Shown: positions 25,244-33,386 of the stretch, in pieces
Layout of the letters: each line of letters starts with the position of its first letter
Numbering within the stretch: the stretch's first letter is position 1
NCBI GenBank assembly: GCA_038204465.1
Contig: JBBRCX010000024.1
Span: forward strand, 1 to 48,208
DNA: 48,208 nucleotides
From: JBBRCX01 sp038204465
GTDB taxonomy: Bacteria; Planctomycetota; Phycisphaerae; Tepidisphaerales; Tepidisphaeraceae
Reading direction: 5' to 3'
Program-made: the position numbers and the translations under genes
The notes under the pieces: model-generated
Seen by the model: the letters and a program-made list of their open reading frames with translations, nothing else
Database searches by the model: none
Told to the model about the DNA's origin: nothing

Positions 25244-25684
25244 TCACTGCTTCTGCGCCAGCTTCAGTTCCCTTGGCTGCTGTGCGCTGTGGGGGTGCTC
25301 GGCGCCCTGGTAGATCTTCAGCTTGGCGAGAATGTTGCGCCCCATCTTGTTCTTGGGCAGCATTCGCCGTACGGCCAGTTCAACCACCTTTTCGGGGTGG
25401 AGGTTTTGCATTGTCTTGTAGGAGTAAACGTGCCGGCCGCCGGGGTAACGCGAGTAAGTGTCGTATTCGACCACATCCGCCTTGCGCCCGGTCACTTTGA
25501 TCTTCTCGGCGTTGAGGACGATAACAAAGTCGCCTGTATCGATGTGCGGTGTGTAGGTTGGCTTATGTTTGCCCTGCAGGATAAGGGCGACTTTCGCAGC
25601 CAGACGGCCCAAAACCTGTCCTGTGGCGTCGACCACGTGCCAGTTGGCCGATACTTCGCCCGGCTTGGGCATATACGTACTCAT
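25244..25684 (-). CDS. rplM: 50S ribosomal protein L13
   Basis: L13 of the large subunit (146 residues). Family hallmarks: WHVVDATGQVLGRLAAKVALILQGKHKP, HIDTGDFVIVLNAEKIKVTG, KMQNLHPEK-like KTMQNLHPEKVVELAVRRMLPKNKMGRN and KLKIYQGAEHPHSAQQP. It is first in the operon with rpsI. A short MSTYMPKPGEV lead precedes the conserved part. Divergent from the NifU-N-type gene, with a 258-base promoter region between. Confidence 0.97.
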   Translation of the reverse strand: MSTYMPKPGEVSANWHVVDATGQVLGRLAAKVALILQGKHKPTYTPHIDTGDFVIVLNAEKIKVTGRKADVVEYDTYSRYPGGRHVYSYKTMQNLHPEKVVELAVRRMLPKNKMGRNILAKLKIYQGAEHPHSAQQPRELKLAQKQ

Positions 25685-25865
25685 CGCGGGTTCCTGAACG
25701 GGTGATCCCTGATCCCGCTGCGCACACGGGTGGCCGCGGAAGGATCGAGCAGTCTACCGGCGAGGATAAGGCTGTCAAGCCGGCGGAGAGATCGCGCCGG
25801 CGGGAAATGGGTTGGACGGATGCGAACACCTCGCTCGCTCGGCGCGCCGGTCGCAAGGGGCCGCG

Positions 25866-25924
25866 GAAAATATTTTCAAAAAAATATTTTCGGCCGTAGC
25901 GGCCCAAAAAGCGATCGCTATACT
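25866..25924. promoter_or_regulatory. AT-rich tandem block and promoter-like sequence between rplM and the NifU-N gene
   Basis: GAAAATATTTTC (25866-25877) is a perfect palindrome, and AAAATATTTTC repeats at 25881-25891 with a 14-base period. A short hairpin (GGCCG at 25892, CGGCC at 25900) and GCGATCGC then TATACT (25919-25924) follow. It stands out in a GC-rich context. It could act as an UP-like element for either divergent gene. Confidence 0.4.
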
Positions 25925-25942
25925 GCCGCCCACGGAGTCTGG

Positions 25943-26206
25943 ATGCCTTTTCGCGTGAGTGAGATACAGCCGACTCCGAATCCGAACGCCGCAAAATTCA
26001 TGCTCGACCGGCCGATCGTCGAGCAGCCCCTTAGTTTTTTTAACGCGGGGGCGGCGAAGGATCATCCGGTTGCGAACCGGTTGTTCGAGATCCCGGGGGT
26101 CAGCAGTCTGCTGCTTCTCGGTGACTTTATCACGGTGAACAAGACCCCCGACGTAAAGTGGGGCGACATCACGGAGAGGGTTCAACAGGTCCTGGCGGAG
26201 GTGTGA
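25943..26206 (+). CDS. NifU N-terminal-like / Nfu_N domain protein
   Basis: An 87-residue protein made almost entirely of an Nfu_N (scaffold NifU N-terminal) domain: PTPNPNAAKFMLDRPI at the start, GAAKDHPVANRLFEIPGVSSLLLLGDFITVNK in the middle, and a short helix at the end. The usual C-terminal NifU domain with its CxxC iron-sulfur cluster site is missing, so it is a stand-alone N-domain, as in several planctomycetes and other bacteria. It may assist iron-sulfur assembly; not proven. The start is the ATG at 25943; the frame extends farther upstream without family-like sequence. Confidence 0.78.
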   Translation: MPFRVSEIQPTPNPNAAKFMLDRPIVEQPLSFFNAGAAKDHPVANRLFEIPGVSSLLLLGDFITVNKTPDVKWGDITERVQQVLAEV

Positions 26207-26229
26207 ATCTTACCCATTTTGAAAAAAAT

Positions 26230-26247
26230 CCAGTTTCTGTAAACTGG
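26230..26247 (+). terminator. Hairpin just after the NifU-N gene
   Basis: CCAGTTT (26230-26236) and AAACTGG (26241-26247) pair around CTGT, 24 bases past the stop. No T-run follows, so it may be a 3' UTR stem rather than a terminator. Confidence 0.35.
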
Positions 26248-26297
26248 CTTGATCAAGCGCTCGTAACACATAGAGCGAAGAGTTTCTTCCCTCCTTA

Positions 26298-26331
26298 CCC
26301 CGTAGGTCTCACCCACGCCTACGGGGTTTTT
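26298..26331 (+). terminator. Intrinsic terminator downstream of the NifU-N gene
   Basis: CCCCGTAGG (26298-26306) and CCTACGGGG (26318-26326) form a 9-base stem with an 11-base loop, followed by TTTTTG. This is a textbook Rho-independent terminator. It lies 90 bases past the gene end and in front of a convergent gene. Confidence 0.8.
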
Positions 26332-26415
26332 GTTTTCCCGTAGCGCTATCCTCCTCCCGCGTCAGACACAGTTGCCGGGCGGTGGTTTGCGGCGGGGCAG
26401 TTTTTTCCAAACCAA

Positions 26416-28782
26416 TCAAGGATTCGCCACGTCGCTGTCATCCTGCAGCATCATCGCGGCGATCCGCGGCGGGACATAGCCGCGCGGAAACAGGATCGTC
26501 AGCCGCGTTCCCTCGGCGACGATGATCCGTCCGGCCGGGTCCAACCAGATGCGCGTCGGCTTGGTAATCGCCGGGATGCCCCTGGTGAAGGTCGCTTCGA
26601 CTTTGAAGGGCTGCGCTTCTCCCGGCGTCGGCTTGATTCGCAAGACGCGCCCGGGCTGATTGAAAAGAAACAGCCGGCCGGTTTCCGTCCGCACCAACGT
26701 CACCGGCTCCTTTCCGTTGGCGATCGCGGGCAGTTGCCAGTCGGCGCGTTTGCCGGCGGCGGTGACGATGGTGAGCGAGTCGGCGCCGCCAAAGTAGCGC
26801 GTGCCCTCGCGATCGGTCAGCAGCGGCGCGCCGAGTGATTCGCCGATCGCTAGAAGGGTCTGTGCTGCTGAAGTGGACGGTGAGGTTGAAGAGCTCGTCG
26901 GGGCGGATGTCGCGCTAGTGGAAGGGCCTGGCGCGGTCGTGGGGATCTCGTCGGCGCGGGTAAACATCCGCTCCGACTTGTCCAGGGCTTTCCAGCCATC
27001 CTCCTGCAGTGCGTAGCGCCCCTCCGGCCGCTGCACCACGGGCCAGTTGTCCTTGTCCCAGCCGACGCCCATGGCCGGCGGGAATTGCCAGGCCGGCATC
27101 CGCGGCGCCGGATCGGGCAGCGTCGGATCCACGATCAGTGTTGCGAGTTGACTGGATTGAGTCGTGGAAATGGAAGGCGCGGTTGATGCCTGCATCGCGG
27201 CGTTTGCTTGCTGGGTGGCGTTGGTTTGGCGTGTTTTTGCGCTCATTCCGTCGCGCCCTGCCGGTCGGCGGAATAGCCAGCGGCCCCGCGCGTCGCGCCC
27301 CACAAGCTCGCTGTACGCCTTCTCATCTTTCCTCAATAACGGCGTGAAGCCGTTGCCGACGAAGAGCCGCGGCCCGCGCATTGGGTCCAGCACGACCCAA
27401 TCGTTGTCCACGGCGTTAATTCGCGACTTACCCGGGTTCAGCTCCGAGACCAATGCGTCCGGCAGCAGTTCGACCGCCTGACCGGGACGCAGGCTCAGCC
27501 AGGCTGGCGTGCGCACGATTGGCGTCTCGTCGCTGCCCGGCAGGGAGACCCCGGATGCGACGTAGAAAACCGCGCCGCCATCCAGCAGCCGGCCGACCAA
27601 GCGCATCTCGCTGCGCATGAGCGTCATCCCGCCCAGCGTTGGCTGGATCTGGCCGCGCAGCAATCGCTTGAGGCGGATCTGCACCTCGGGCCGCTGCCCC
27701 TTGCTGAGATTCTCCAGGAGCGGGAAGACGCCCGGGCCATACTGAGTGAGTTCCTTGAAGGCCGCTTCACGTTTGTCCTCTTCATCGGCGGACATTGCCT
27801 GCACCAACTCGCGCACGTGCTTCTCGTCGATCGCGACAGACGATTCCAACGGCACCAGCGCCAGTCTAACCGCGTCTTTTTCGCCGGCGATGATCTGCAG
27901 CACGCTGCCGTCGCGCAGCGGCACGAGATGGATCACGCTGGAAGGCCAGGCCGCCGGATCCAGGTCCGCCCATTTTTCGTCGACATACCGGGCGACGGCT
28001 CTGCCAAGCGGCCTGCCGTTGGCGGCGGGCACCCACGCGAGCATTCCTTTCCCATCCCAGGCGATCTGCGGCGTCGTGAGCGCTCGGTCGTTGGCCGGTG
28101 CATGCGGCATCAACTCATGGAATTGTTCGGACACCTGAGGCTCAAAGCGCAGCACCGAAACGCCGGTGTCGGTCGGTACGACCACTTTCTCGTCCCAGGA
28201 GGTTGCTTCGTCCCATCGATACCGCCGGCTGGTTCCAATCGCATGACGACCCGCGAGAGAGACGGCCTCCTCGCCGCCGCTTGCGGCGCAGACGAGGATG
28301 GGAAAGGGCGGCCGCAACTCCGAAAGGCTCCAGTGCACGTACAGCACTTTCTCACGGATGACATGGGTCTGAAGATCGTTCTTCGGATCCATCGCCTCGG
28401 CCAACACCGCCGCGGTCGGCGCCGCGTCGGCGCGGGTGATCCACAGATCGCGGCGTGCGGGACTGAGATAAACCGGGTCGTTCAGCAGGAAGTGGGCCGC
28501 CTCCGCAAGCTTCAACGACGCCGGCAACGGCTGCGTCGCCGAGACGTCGGGGTAGGCCGACCTGATCACGTCGAGATAATCCCGGGCGAAGGCAGGGCGG
28601 GTCACGGCGGGCGCTGTCGCATTCGGCTTCTTCACCGATTGCGTGGCCGGCAGCGTTTTGGGCACGTTGCGGACGATCACGGGCGCGCGCCGGTGGGTAG
28701 CGCGGTATGCGATCGCCGCGATGAGCAGCACGCCGACGGCCGCCGCAATCCCCCATCCTCGTCTGGAGCCAAATAGATTCAT
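26416..28782 (-). CDS. Large membrane-anchored hypothetical protein
   Basis: A 788-residue protein with an N-terminal membrane anchor (residues about 9-27, WGIAAAVGVLLIAAIAYRA) and a long periplasmic part. A proline/threonine-rich stretch follows the anchor. About halfway is an HEAT-like helical segment (EEDKREAAFKELTQYGPGVFPLLENLSKG). A low-complexity Ser/Thr/Ala/Pro linker near residues 630-660 (SATSAPTSSSTSPSTSA) separates it from a C-terminal beta-rich domain with repeated short blades (ADSLTIVTAAGKRADWQLPAIANG, GRLFLFNQPGRVLRIKP), which suggests a beta-propeller. No family is named. It may be a cell-surface sensor or scaffold; that is a guess. Confidence 0.7.
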   Translation of the reverse strand: MNLFGSRRGWGIAAAVGVLLIAAIAYRATHRRAPVIVRNVPKTLPATQSVKKPNATAPAVTRPAFARDYLDVIRSAYPDVSATQPLPASLKLAEAAHFLLNDPVYLSPARRDLWITRADAAPTAAVLAEAMDPKNDLQTHVIREKVLYVHWSLSELRPPFPILVCAASGGEEAVSLAGRHAIGTSRRYRWDEATSWDEKVVVPTDTGVSVLRFEPQVSEQFHELMPHAPANDRALTTPQIAWDGKGMLAWVPAANGRPLGRAVARYVDEKWADLDPAAWPSSVIHLVPLRDGSVLQIIAGEKDAVRLALVPLESSVAIDEKHVRELVQAMSADEEDKREAAFKELTQYGPGVFPLLENLSKGQRPEVQIRLKRLLRGQIQPTLGGMTLMRSEMRLVGRLLDGGAVFYVASGVSLPGSDETPIVRTPAWLSLRPGQAVELLPDALVSELNPGKSRINAVDNDWVVLDPMRGPRLFVGNGFTPLLRKDEKAYSELVGRDARGRWLFRRPAGRDGMSAKTRQTNATQQANAAMQASTAPSISTTQSSQLATLIVDPTLPDPAPRMPAWQFPPAMGVGWDKDNWPVVQRPEGRYALQEDGWKALDKSERMFTRADEIPTTAPGPSTSATSAPTSSSTSPSTSAAQTLLAIGESLGAPLLTDREGTRYFGGADSLTIVTAAGKRADWQLPAIANGKEPVTLVRTETGRLFLFNQPGRVLRIKPTPGEAQPFKVEATFTRGIPAITKPTRIWLDPAGRIIVAEGTRLTILFPRGYVPPRIAAMMLQDDSDVANP

Positions 28783-28937
28783 GTGCGATTACCCCGGTTC
28801 GGCGGGGATTCTAACCGAAGCGCCGCTCGGTCTCTGAAAAGATCCCGTGATCGACCCCATGCCCGGTTGACAACGGCTAGCTCATAGAGGTTCGTTTTGC
28901 AGACCCTGCGAGAAATCTCCCGACGAGTGAATTTACG

Positions 28938-28965
28938 TTGCATACTATGTCTCACATAGTATGCT
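28938..28965 (+). promoter_or_regulatory. Promoter and perfect palindromic operator of the PadR gene
   Basis: An 11-base perfect inverted repeat, GCATACTATGT (28940-28950) and ACATAGTATGC (28954-28964), with a 3-base centre. It lies between TTGCAT (28938) and TATGCT (28960), which can serve as -35 and -10. The arms contain the TACTATG/CATAGTA type sequence bound by PadR-family regulators. A bound regulator would block the polymerase, which points to autoregulation of the next two genes. Confidence 0.7.
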
Positions 28966-28985
28966 ATGCCTATCAGGAGGACGTC

Positions 28986-29318
28986 ATGCGGATCGAACGT
29001 GAGCTGATGCGCGGCGCCGGACCCGTCGCAGTGATGCGCCTGCTCTCAGGCGGCGAAAAGTATGGATACGAGCTCGTCGAGCTCCTCGCCCAGCACAGCG
29101 ACGGCGTGCTCGCCATGGGCCAGAGCACCCTCTACCCCCTGCTCTACAACCTCCAGGCCAAGGGCCTGATCGCCGCGCGCCTGGACAAGGACAAGGGCTC
29201 GCGCCCGCGCAGGTACTACCGCCTCACCGACAAAGGCAGACGCCAGCTCGCCCGCAACCAGAAGCAGTGGGAAGCGCTCTCCGTCGCCATGGGCAAACTC
29301 GGCCTGATCGGCGGATGA
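28986..29318 (+). CDS. PadR-family transcriptional regulator
   Basis: A 110-residue winged-helix regulator. The PadR pattern is clear: ELMRGAGPVAVMRLLSGGEKYGYELVELLAQ, then a basic-wing region GSRPRRYYRLTDKGRRQLARN. PadR proteins are dimeric repressors, often released by small molecules, and are commonly placed before the membrane proteins they control. Here AGGAGG lies five bases before the ATG, and the perfect palindrome is just upstream. The gene continues after 38 bases with a membrane protein, so the two form an operon. The ligand is unknown. Confidence 0.92.
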   Translation: MRIERELMRGAGPVAVMRLLSGGEKYGYELVELLAQHSDGVLAMGQSTLYPLLYNLQAKGLIAARLDKDKGSRPRRYYRLTDKGRRQLARNQKQWEALSVAMGKLGLIGG

Positions 29319-29356
29319 CGAGGCGATGTCACCGCTCGTCCACCAGGAGATTCACC

Positions 29357-31201
29357 ATGTCCGAAGCCGCCCCACCGACCCTGATCCGCCAGCTCCGCAA
29401 CACGCCCATGCGCGACCTGGTCCGCGGCCGCGTCACCGGCCGGCTCGACGTTAAGCGGCGCATCGCCACATCCGAACTCCCCGAACCTGTGAAATCCCTG
29501 ATCCAGCGTATCGTGCGTATTAGCCGACTCTGGAAGCTCGAAAAACTCGACATCGCCGACGACCTCATCGCCCATTTCCGCGATGGCCTCGAATCCGGCG
29601 CAACGCCCGCCGAGCTGATCAACTCCTTCGGCGACGAGCGCCGCGCCGCGAAGCTCATCCGCCGCGCCAAGAAGCGAAACCGCCCGCTCCCCTGGCACAT
29701 CCTCCGCGCTTTTGTCTGGATCCTCGTCGCACTGGTCGCACTCTACCTCGGCCTGGCCGCCTACTTCTTCGCGGGCCGCCCCACGCCCACCATCAACTAC
29801 GTCGATCAACTCAACGAGAAAACGAAGCGCGCCTCACCCGAGCAGCTCGCATGGCCGCTCTACCAGAAAGTTATCGCCCAGTTGAGCGGGACAGAGCCCA
29901 ACCATCGCGAGATGATCGTCTACCCCGGCGGTGAGCCCGACCTGATCGACCAAACGCCCTCCGGCCCGCGCTGGCCGGAACTCGTGGCATATCTGGACGC
30001 GCACTCCGATGTCCTGAAACTGATCCGACAGGCCGCGGCAAAGCCGGTGCTCGGCTTCAATCTTGCGACCGGCGATTGGCCGAAAGGCCTGCCAGGGCCG
30101 CTGCCTCCGCGCAGCGTCAGGCCCTCCGATAAAATCCCTCCGCTGATCTTCGTCCTTCTGCCGCACCTGAACGAGATGCGCACGATCGCGAGGCTGGCAG
30201 CCGCGGACGCGCGGCTGGCACGTGAGCGTGGCGACGCTCATCAATTTATGCGCGACTGCACCGCCATCAACGGAATCTCGGACCAACTGCGGGCTGATTT
30301 TCTGGTTACGAACCTCGTCTCCCTCGGCATCCGCGAGGTCCTTCTGAACGAAGTCGAGAGCGCAGTGACCGAAAAGCCTGAGCAGCTCAGCGATACGAAT
30401 CTACAGCAGTTGGCCCATCGTCTGTCCGTCCCACAAACCGCCGCCGACTTGATTAGCTTCGACGGCGAGCGGCTCATGCTCCACGACAGCATCCAGCGCA
30501 TGTACACGGACGACGGAAAAGGCGACGGACGGATCACGCCGGAGGGAATCGAATATTTGACGTGGGCGTCGTCAATATGGAACGGGGAACATCCTGACGC
30601 GATGGTCGCGCTGAGCGGTCCCGCCGCTCTCGTTGCCGGCGCATCGCGGCGCGAAATGCGCGCCGAGGCGGACCATATGATGGACGTCGCCGACGCCCAA
30701 CTGAACCAGCCCATTCGCGAGTCGAAGGCGAGCCCCGTCGAGCAACAGTTACTCGAATGGAGTCACTCGCCGACCGATCGGCTGAAATACGCCCTCCTTC
30801 TCACACTCATGCCCCGCGTTGACAGTACACGCTTCATATCCGACCGCTATCTTGGCCACCGCGACGGCGTCATCACCGGCATCGCGCTCGAACTGTATCG
30901 ACGCCACAGCGGCAGGTACCCGGACACCCTGCAGCAGCTCACCCCCACGCTCCTGCCGTCCGTCCCGGTCGATCGCATCACCGGCGACCCCGTCCGCTAC
31001 CGGCTCATCAACGGACGCCCGATCGTCTACAGCGTCGGCGCCGACCGCGACGATGACGGCGGCCGCCCTGCGATCGATCGGCAAGGCAACCCCAATCCGG
31101 CACAATGGGCGCAACCAACTTCCGGCAACCCCGATGGCGATTGGATCCTCTACCCCCAATCCGCCACCCCCACGCAGGCATCAACCACGCGCGGTAAGTA
31201 G
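29357..31201 (+). CDS. PadR-linked membrane protein with cytoplasmic helical domain and large outer domain
   Basis: A 614-residue protein. Residues 1-115 are cytoplasmic and helical (LWKLEKLDIADDLIAHFRDGLESGATPAELINSFGD, then RRAAKLIRRAKKRNRPLPW), resembling the HAAS/DUF1700-like domains found next to PadR genes. One membrane segment follows (FVWILVALVALYLGLAAYFF). The outer part (about 140-614) is mostly helical with no enzyme motif; its last ~90 residues look like the end of a pseudopilin-type fold (ALELYRRHSGRYPDTLQQLTP, then GDPVRYRLINGRPIVYSVGAD, and DDDGG). Start chosen by AGGAG ahead of the ATG. No known substrate; a regulated envelope protein is inferred. Confidence 0.75.
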   Translation: MSEAAPPTLIRQLRNTPMRDLVRGRVTGRLDVKRRIATSELPEPVKSLIQRIVRISRLWKLEKLDIADDLIAHFRDGLESGATPAELINSFGDERRAAKLIRRAKKRNRPLPWHILRAFVWILVALVALYLGLAAYFFAGRPTPTINYVDQLNEKTKRASPEQLAWPLYQKVIAQLSGTEPNHREMIVYPGGEPDLIDQTPSGPRWPELVAYLDAHSDVLKLIRQAAAKPVLGFNLATGDWPKGLPGPLPPRSVRPSDKIPPLIFVLLPHLNEMRTIARLAAADARLARERGDAHQFMRDCTAINGISDQLRADFLVTNLVSLGIREVLLNEVESAVTEKPEQLSDTNLQQLAHRLSVPQTAADLISFDGERLMLHDSIQRMYTDDGKGDGRITPEGIEYLTWASSIWNGEHPDAMVALSGPAALVAGASRREMRAEADHMMDVADAQLNQPIRESKASPVEQQLLEWSHSPTDRLKYALLLTLMPRVDSTRFISDRYLGHRDGVITGIALELYRRHSGRYPDTLQQLTPTLLPSVPVDRITGDPVRYRLINGRPIVYSVGADRDDDGGRPAIDRQGNPNPAQWAQPTSGNPDGDWILYPQSATPTQASTTRGK

Positions 31202-31247
31202 TTTTCCGCCCGCATAGGGAAACTTTCGTCCATTCCGGGGGATAAAT

Positions 31248-31290
31248 AAAGGTGACGCGGGAGGTGACGCGGGGGGTTCGCGTCACCTTT
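31248..31290. repeat. GTGACGCG direct and inverted repeat element
   Basis: AAAGGTGACGCG (31248-31259) pairs with CGCGTCACCTTT (31279-31290). A second direct copy of GGTGACGCGG lies inside the loop (31263-31272). The element begins 47 bases past the stop of the PadR-linked gene. It may be a REP-like palindromic unit or a stem that ends that transcript. Confidence 0.6.
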
Positions 31291-31484
31291 AATTGTCCAA
31301 GTCATGCGGAAATTAGACGGAAGCGATTCGCCTTCCTGATAAACTCTGGGATCGGCCACTGCGCCCGATCCGGGGGCAACAATATCTTTCCCAGCGGTAC
31401 CTGGAATGCTTCTATTCCTGCGTCCAAGCCTACCGGCTACAGCACTACCATTTCATGCACACGCACGCCGTAAGCGGCGGCAAC

Positions 31485-31526
31485 AAAAAACCCGCCCTCG
31501 GGGGTCCCCTGGGGCGGGTTGTTTTG
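31485..31526. terminator. Bidirectional intrinsic terminator in the gene-free stretch
   Basis: AACCCGCCC (31489-31497) and GGGCGGGTT (31512-31520) form a strong stem. On the minus strand it is followed by TTTTTTG; on the plus strand by GTTTTG. A terminator here, with no protein gene near, suggests a transcript that is not translated. Confidence 0.6.
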
Positions 31527-32237
31527 CCAGTTGTTACTCAACGTGCCCGGAAGCGGTCAAGGCTTCGGCACCAAGGGTAAATCACCGCTTTTGTCGCTCA
31601 AGTGACGGGGGGGGTGGCGGCTTCCTGTGGTGGCGGAGAATGTGGGGTGTGAATATTAAAGTCACAGTCGACGGATAATGCTCGCTCAAGCTGCGGGAGG
31701 TGCTGGCGAAGAGACGGCGGCGCATCCACGCATCTCATTTCGAAAACCAAGGGGGCGCATCGGCGCACTCATTTTGAGCCCGCCGGCTGTTTCGCGCCGG
31801 TGTCCTTTGGTGCGTTATTTCCGGCCCATCGCGTTAGGGGTATGTTCACTTTGTTCGGCGTCATTCTGTATGAGGAATTCTACCCGCGTTCCGGCAGCGA
31901 CCTGGAATGATGTCGGCGGCGGGGTGGCGGAGGATTGGCGGAGCGTGGTCAGTCGGTGGGCGTGCGGCGGAAGCGCCTTGGGGGCGCGGCGGCTGGGCGA
32001 TGGGAGATTCGTGGTGATTCGATGGAGCGTCGATGGTCGGCGGGTGGGGAGTCGATGGTGCTGAGATGGAGATCGCATGGGTTGCGGATGGGTTTTTCGC
32101 CTGGGAACCGTGTTTTTGGAGGTTCGCGGGCCCGTCGCCGGCGTGGTTTGCCAGTCGCGCAGTCGCTATTCTCCTCGCTCCCGTTTCGTCCTTCGTGTGG
32201 CGAAGGGCAAGAGCATTCTTAGCTGACGAGAGAAACG

Positions 32238-33341
32238 ATGAGCGACAAAATTCGAGTGGGAGTGATCGGTTGCGGCGCCATCAGCGGCGCTTATCTGGGG
32301 ATGGCTAAGAACTTCCCCATTGTGGAGATCGCGGCTTGCAGTGACATGAACATGGAGGCCGCCCGAAAGCGGGCCGAGGAGTTTTCGATCCCGCGGGCCT
32401 GCACGGTGGATGAGCTTCTCGGGGACGATTCGATTCAGGTGGTGCTGAACCTGACCGTCCCCAAGGCCCATGCGCCGATCGCCGTGCGGGCGCTGGAAGC
32501 GGGGAAACATACCTATGCGGAGAAGCCCTTCGGCGTGAATCGCGAAGAGGGGAAGAAGGTCCTGGACACAGCGAAGAAGGCGAAGCTGCGCGTCGGCTGC
32601 GCGCCGGATACGTTCATGGGGGCCGGGATTCAGACCGCGCGGAAACTGCTGGACGATGGCCTGATCGGCAAGCCTGTCGGCTTCACGGCATTCATGATGT
32701 GCCGGGGCCACGAAAGCTGGCATCCGAGCCCGGAGTTTTATTATGCGGTCGGCGGCGGGCCGATGTTCGACATGGGGCCGTATTACCTGACCGCGCTGCT
32801 GAATCTTTTCGGGCCGATCAAACGACTCACCGGGGCGGCGACGATCGCCCTCCCCGAGCGCATCATTACCAGCCAGCCCAAGGCGGGGAAAAAGATCCAG
32901 GTCGAAACGCCGGACCATATCTGCGGCACGATCGAGTTTGAGAACGGCGCGGTGGGCACGATCATCCAGAGCTTCGCGACCTACTTCGCGCCTTACGAGC
33001 CGATCATGGTCTTCGGGACCGAAGGAAGCATGAAGGTCCCCGACCCGAATGCTTTCGACGGGCCGGTGAAGGTGATGAAGCCGGGGGATGAGGACTGGAA
33101 GGAAGTCCCGCATCAGTTCGTCACCGGGTATGGGCGCGCGGTGGGCCTCGCGGACATGGCGTATGCGATCCGGTCCGGCCGAAAGCATCGCGCCAGCGGC
33201 GAGTTGGCGTTCGCGGTGCTGGATACGATGCAGGGCTTCCTCGACGCCTCCGAAAAGGGCCGCGCCTACAAACCGGTCGCGAAGTTCCAGCGTCCTGCGC
33301 CGATGCCGGCGGAGCTTCCGTTTGGCGTGCTGGACGAGTAA
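32238..33341 (+). CDS. Gfo/Idh/MocA-family oxidoreductase
   Basis: A 367-residue NAD(P)-dependent dehydrogenase. The Rossmann start VGVIGCGAISGAYLGMA, ACSDMNMEAARKRAEEF, HTYAEKPFGVNREEG (the EKP motif with its catalytic Lys), GPMFDMGPYYLTALLNLFG and GTEGSMKVPDPN follow the family order. Members oxidise or epimerise sugars and inositols; the substrate cannot be told here. Planctomycetes carry many such genes. The next gene, a GH116-type glycosidase, starts 45 bases later on the same strand, so the pair may break down a glycoside and then oxidise the sugar released; an inference. Confidence 0.9.
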   Translation: MSDKIRVGVIGCGAISGAYLGMAKNFPIVEIAACSDMNMEAARKRAEEFSIPRACTVDELLGDDSIQVVLNLTVPKAHAPIAVRALEAGKHTYAEKPFGVNREEGKKVLDTAKKAKLRVGCAPDTFMGAGIQTARKLLDDGLIGKPVGFTAFMMCRGHESWHPSPEFYYAVGGGPMFDMGPYYLTALLNLFGPIKRLTGAATIALPERIITSQPKAGKKIQVETPDHICGTIEFENGAVGTIIQSFATYFAPYEPIMVFGTEGSMKVPDPNAFDGPVKVMKPGDEDWKEVPHQFVTGYGRAVGLADMAYAIRSGRKHRASGELAFAVLDTMQGFLDASEKGRAYKPVAKFQRPAPMPAELPFGVLDE

Positions 33342-33386
33342 TCGACCGAGGCTCGACGAATCTCCGGCATCCACCCGGACCCCGCC

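Larger units (their letters stand above)
31202..32237. other. Gene-free stretch of about 1 kb with repeats, a terminator and a G-rich tract
   Basis: No open frame here has family features or consistent codon use. From left to right: a GTGACGCG repeat and hairpin (31248-31290), a GGATCGG/CCGATCC stem (31349-31371), a bidirectional terminator (31489-31520), and from about 31910 to 32110 a G-rich, C-poor strand with many GATGG and TGGCGG units. The 3' end leads to the Gfo/Idh gene. It may hold a small RNA or eroded DNA. Confidence 0.5.

Noticed and set aside
31678..32064. A 128-codon plus-strand frame in the gene-free stretch
   Set aside because: Its tail lies in the G-rich repeat-like tract and codes for tryptophan/arginine-rich sequence; no family features.
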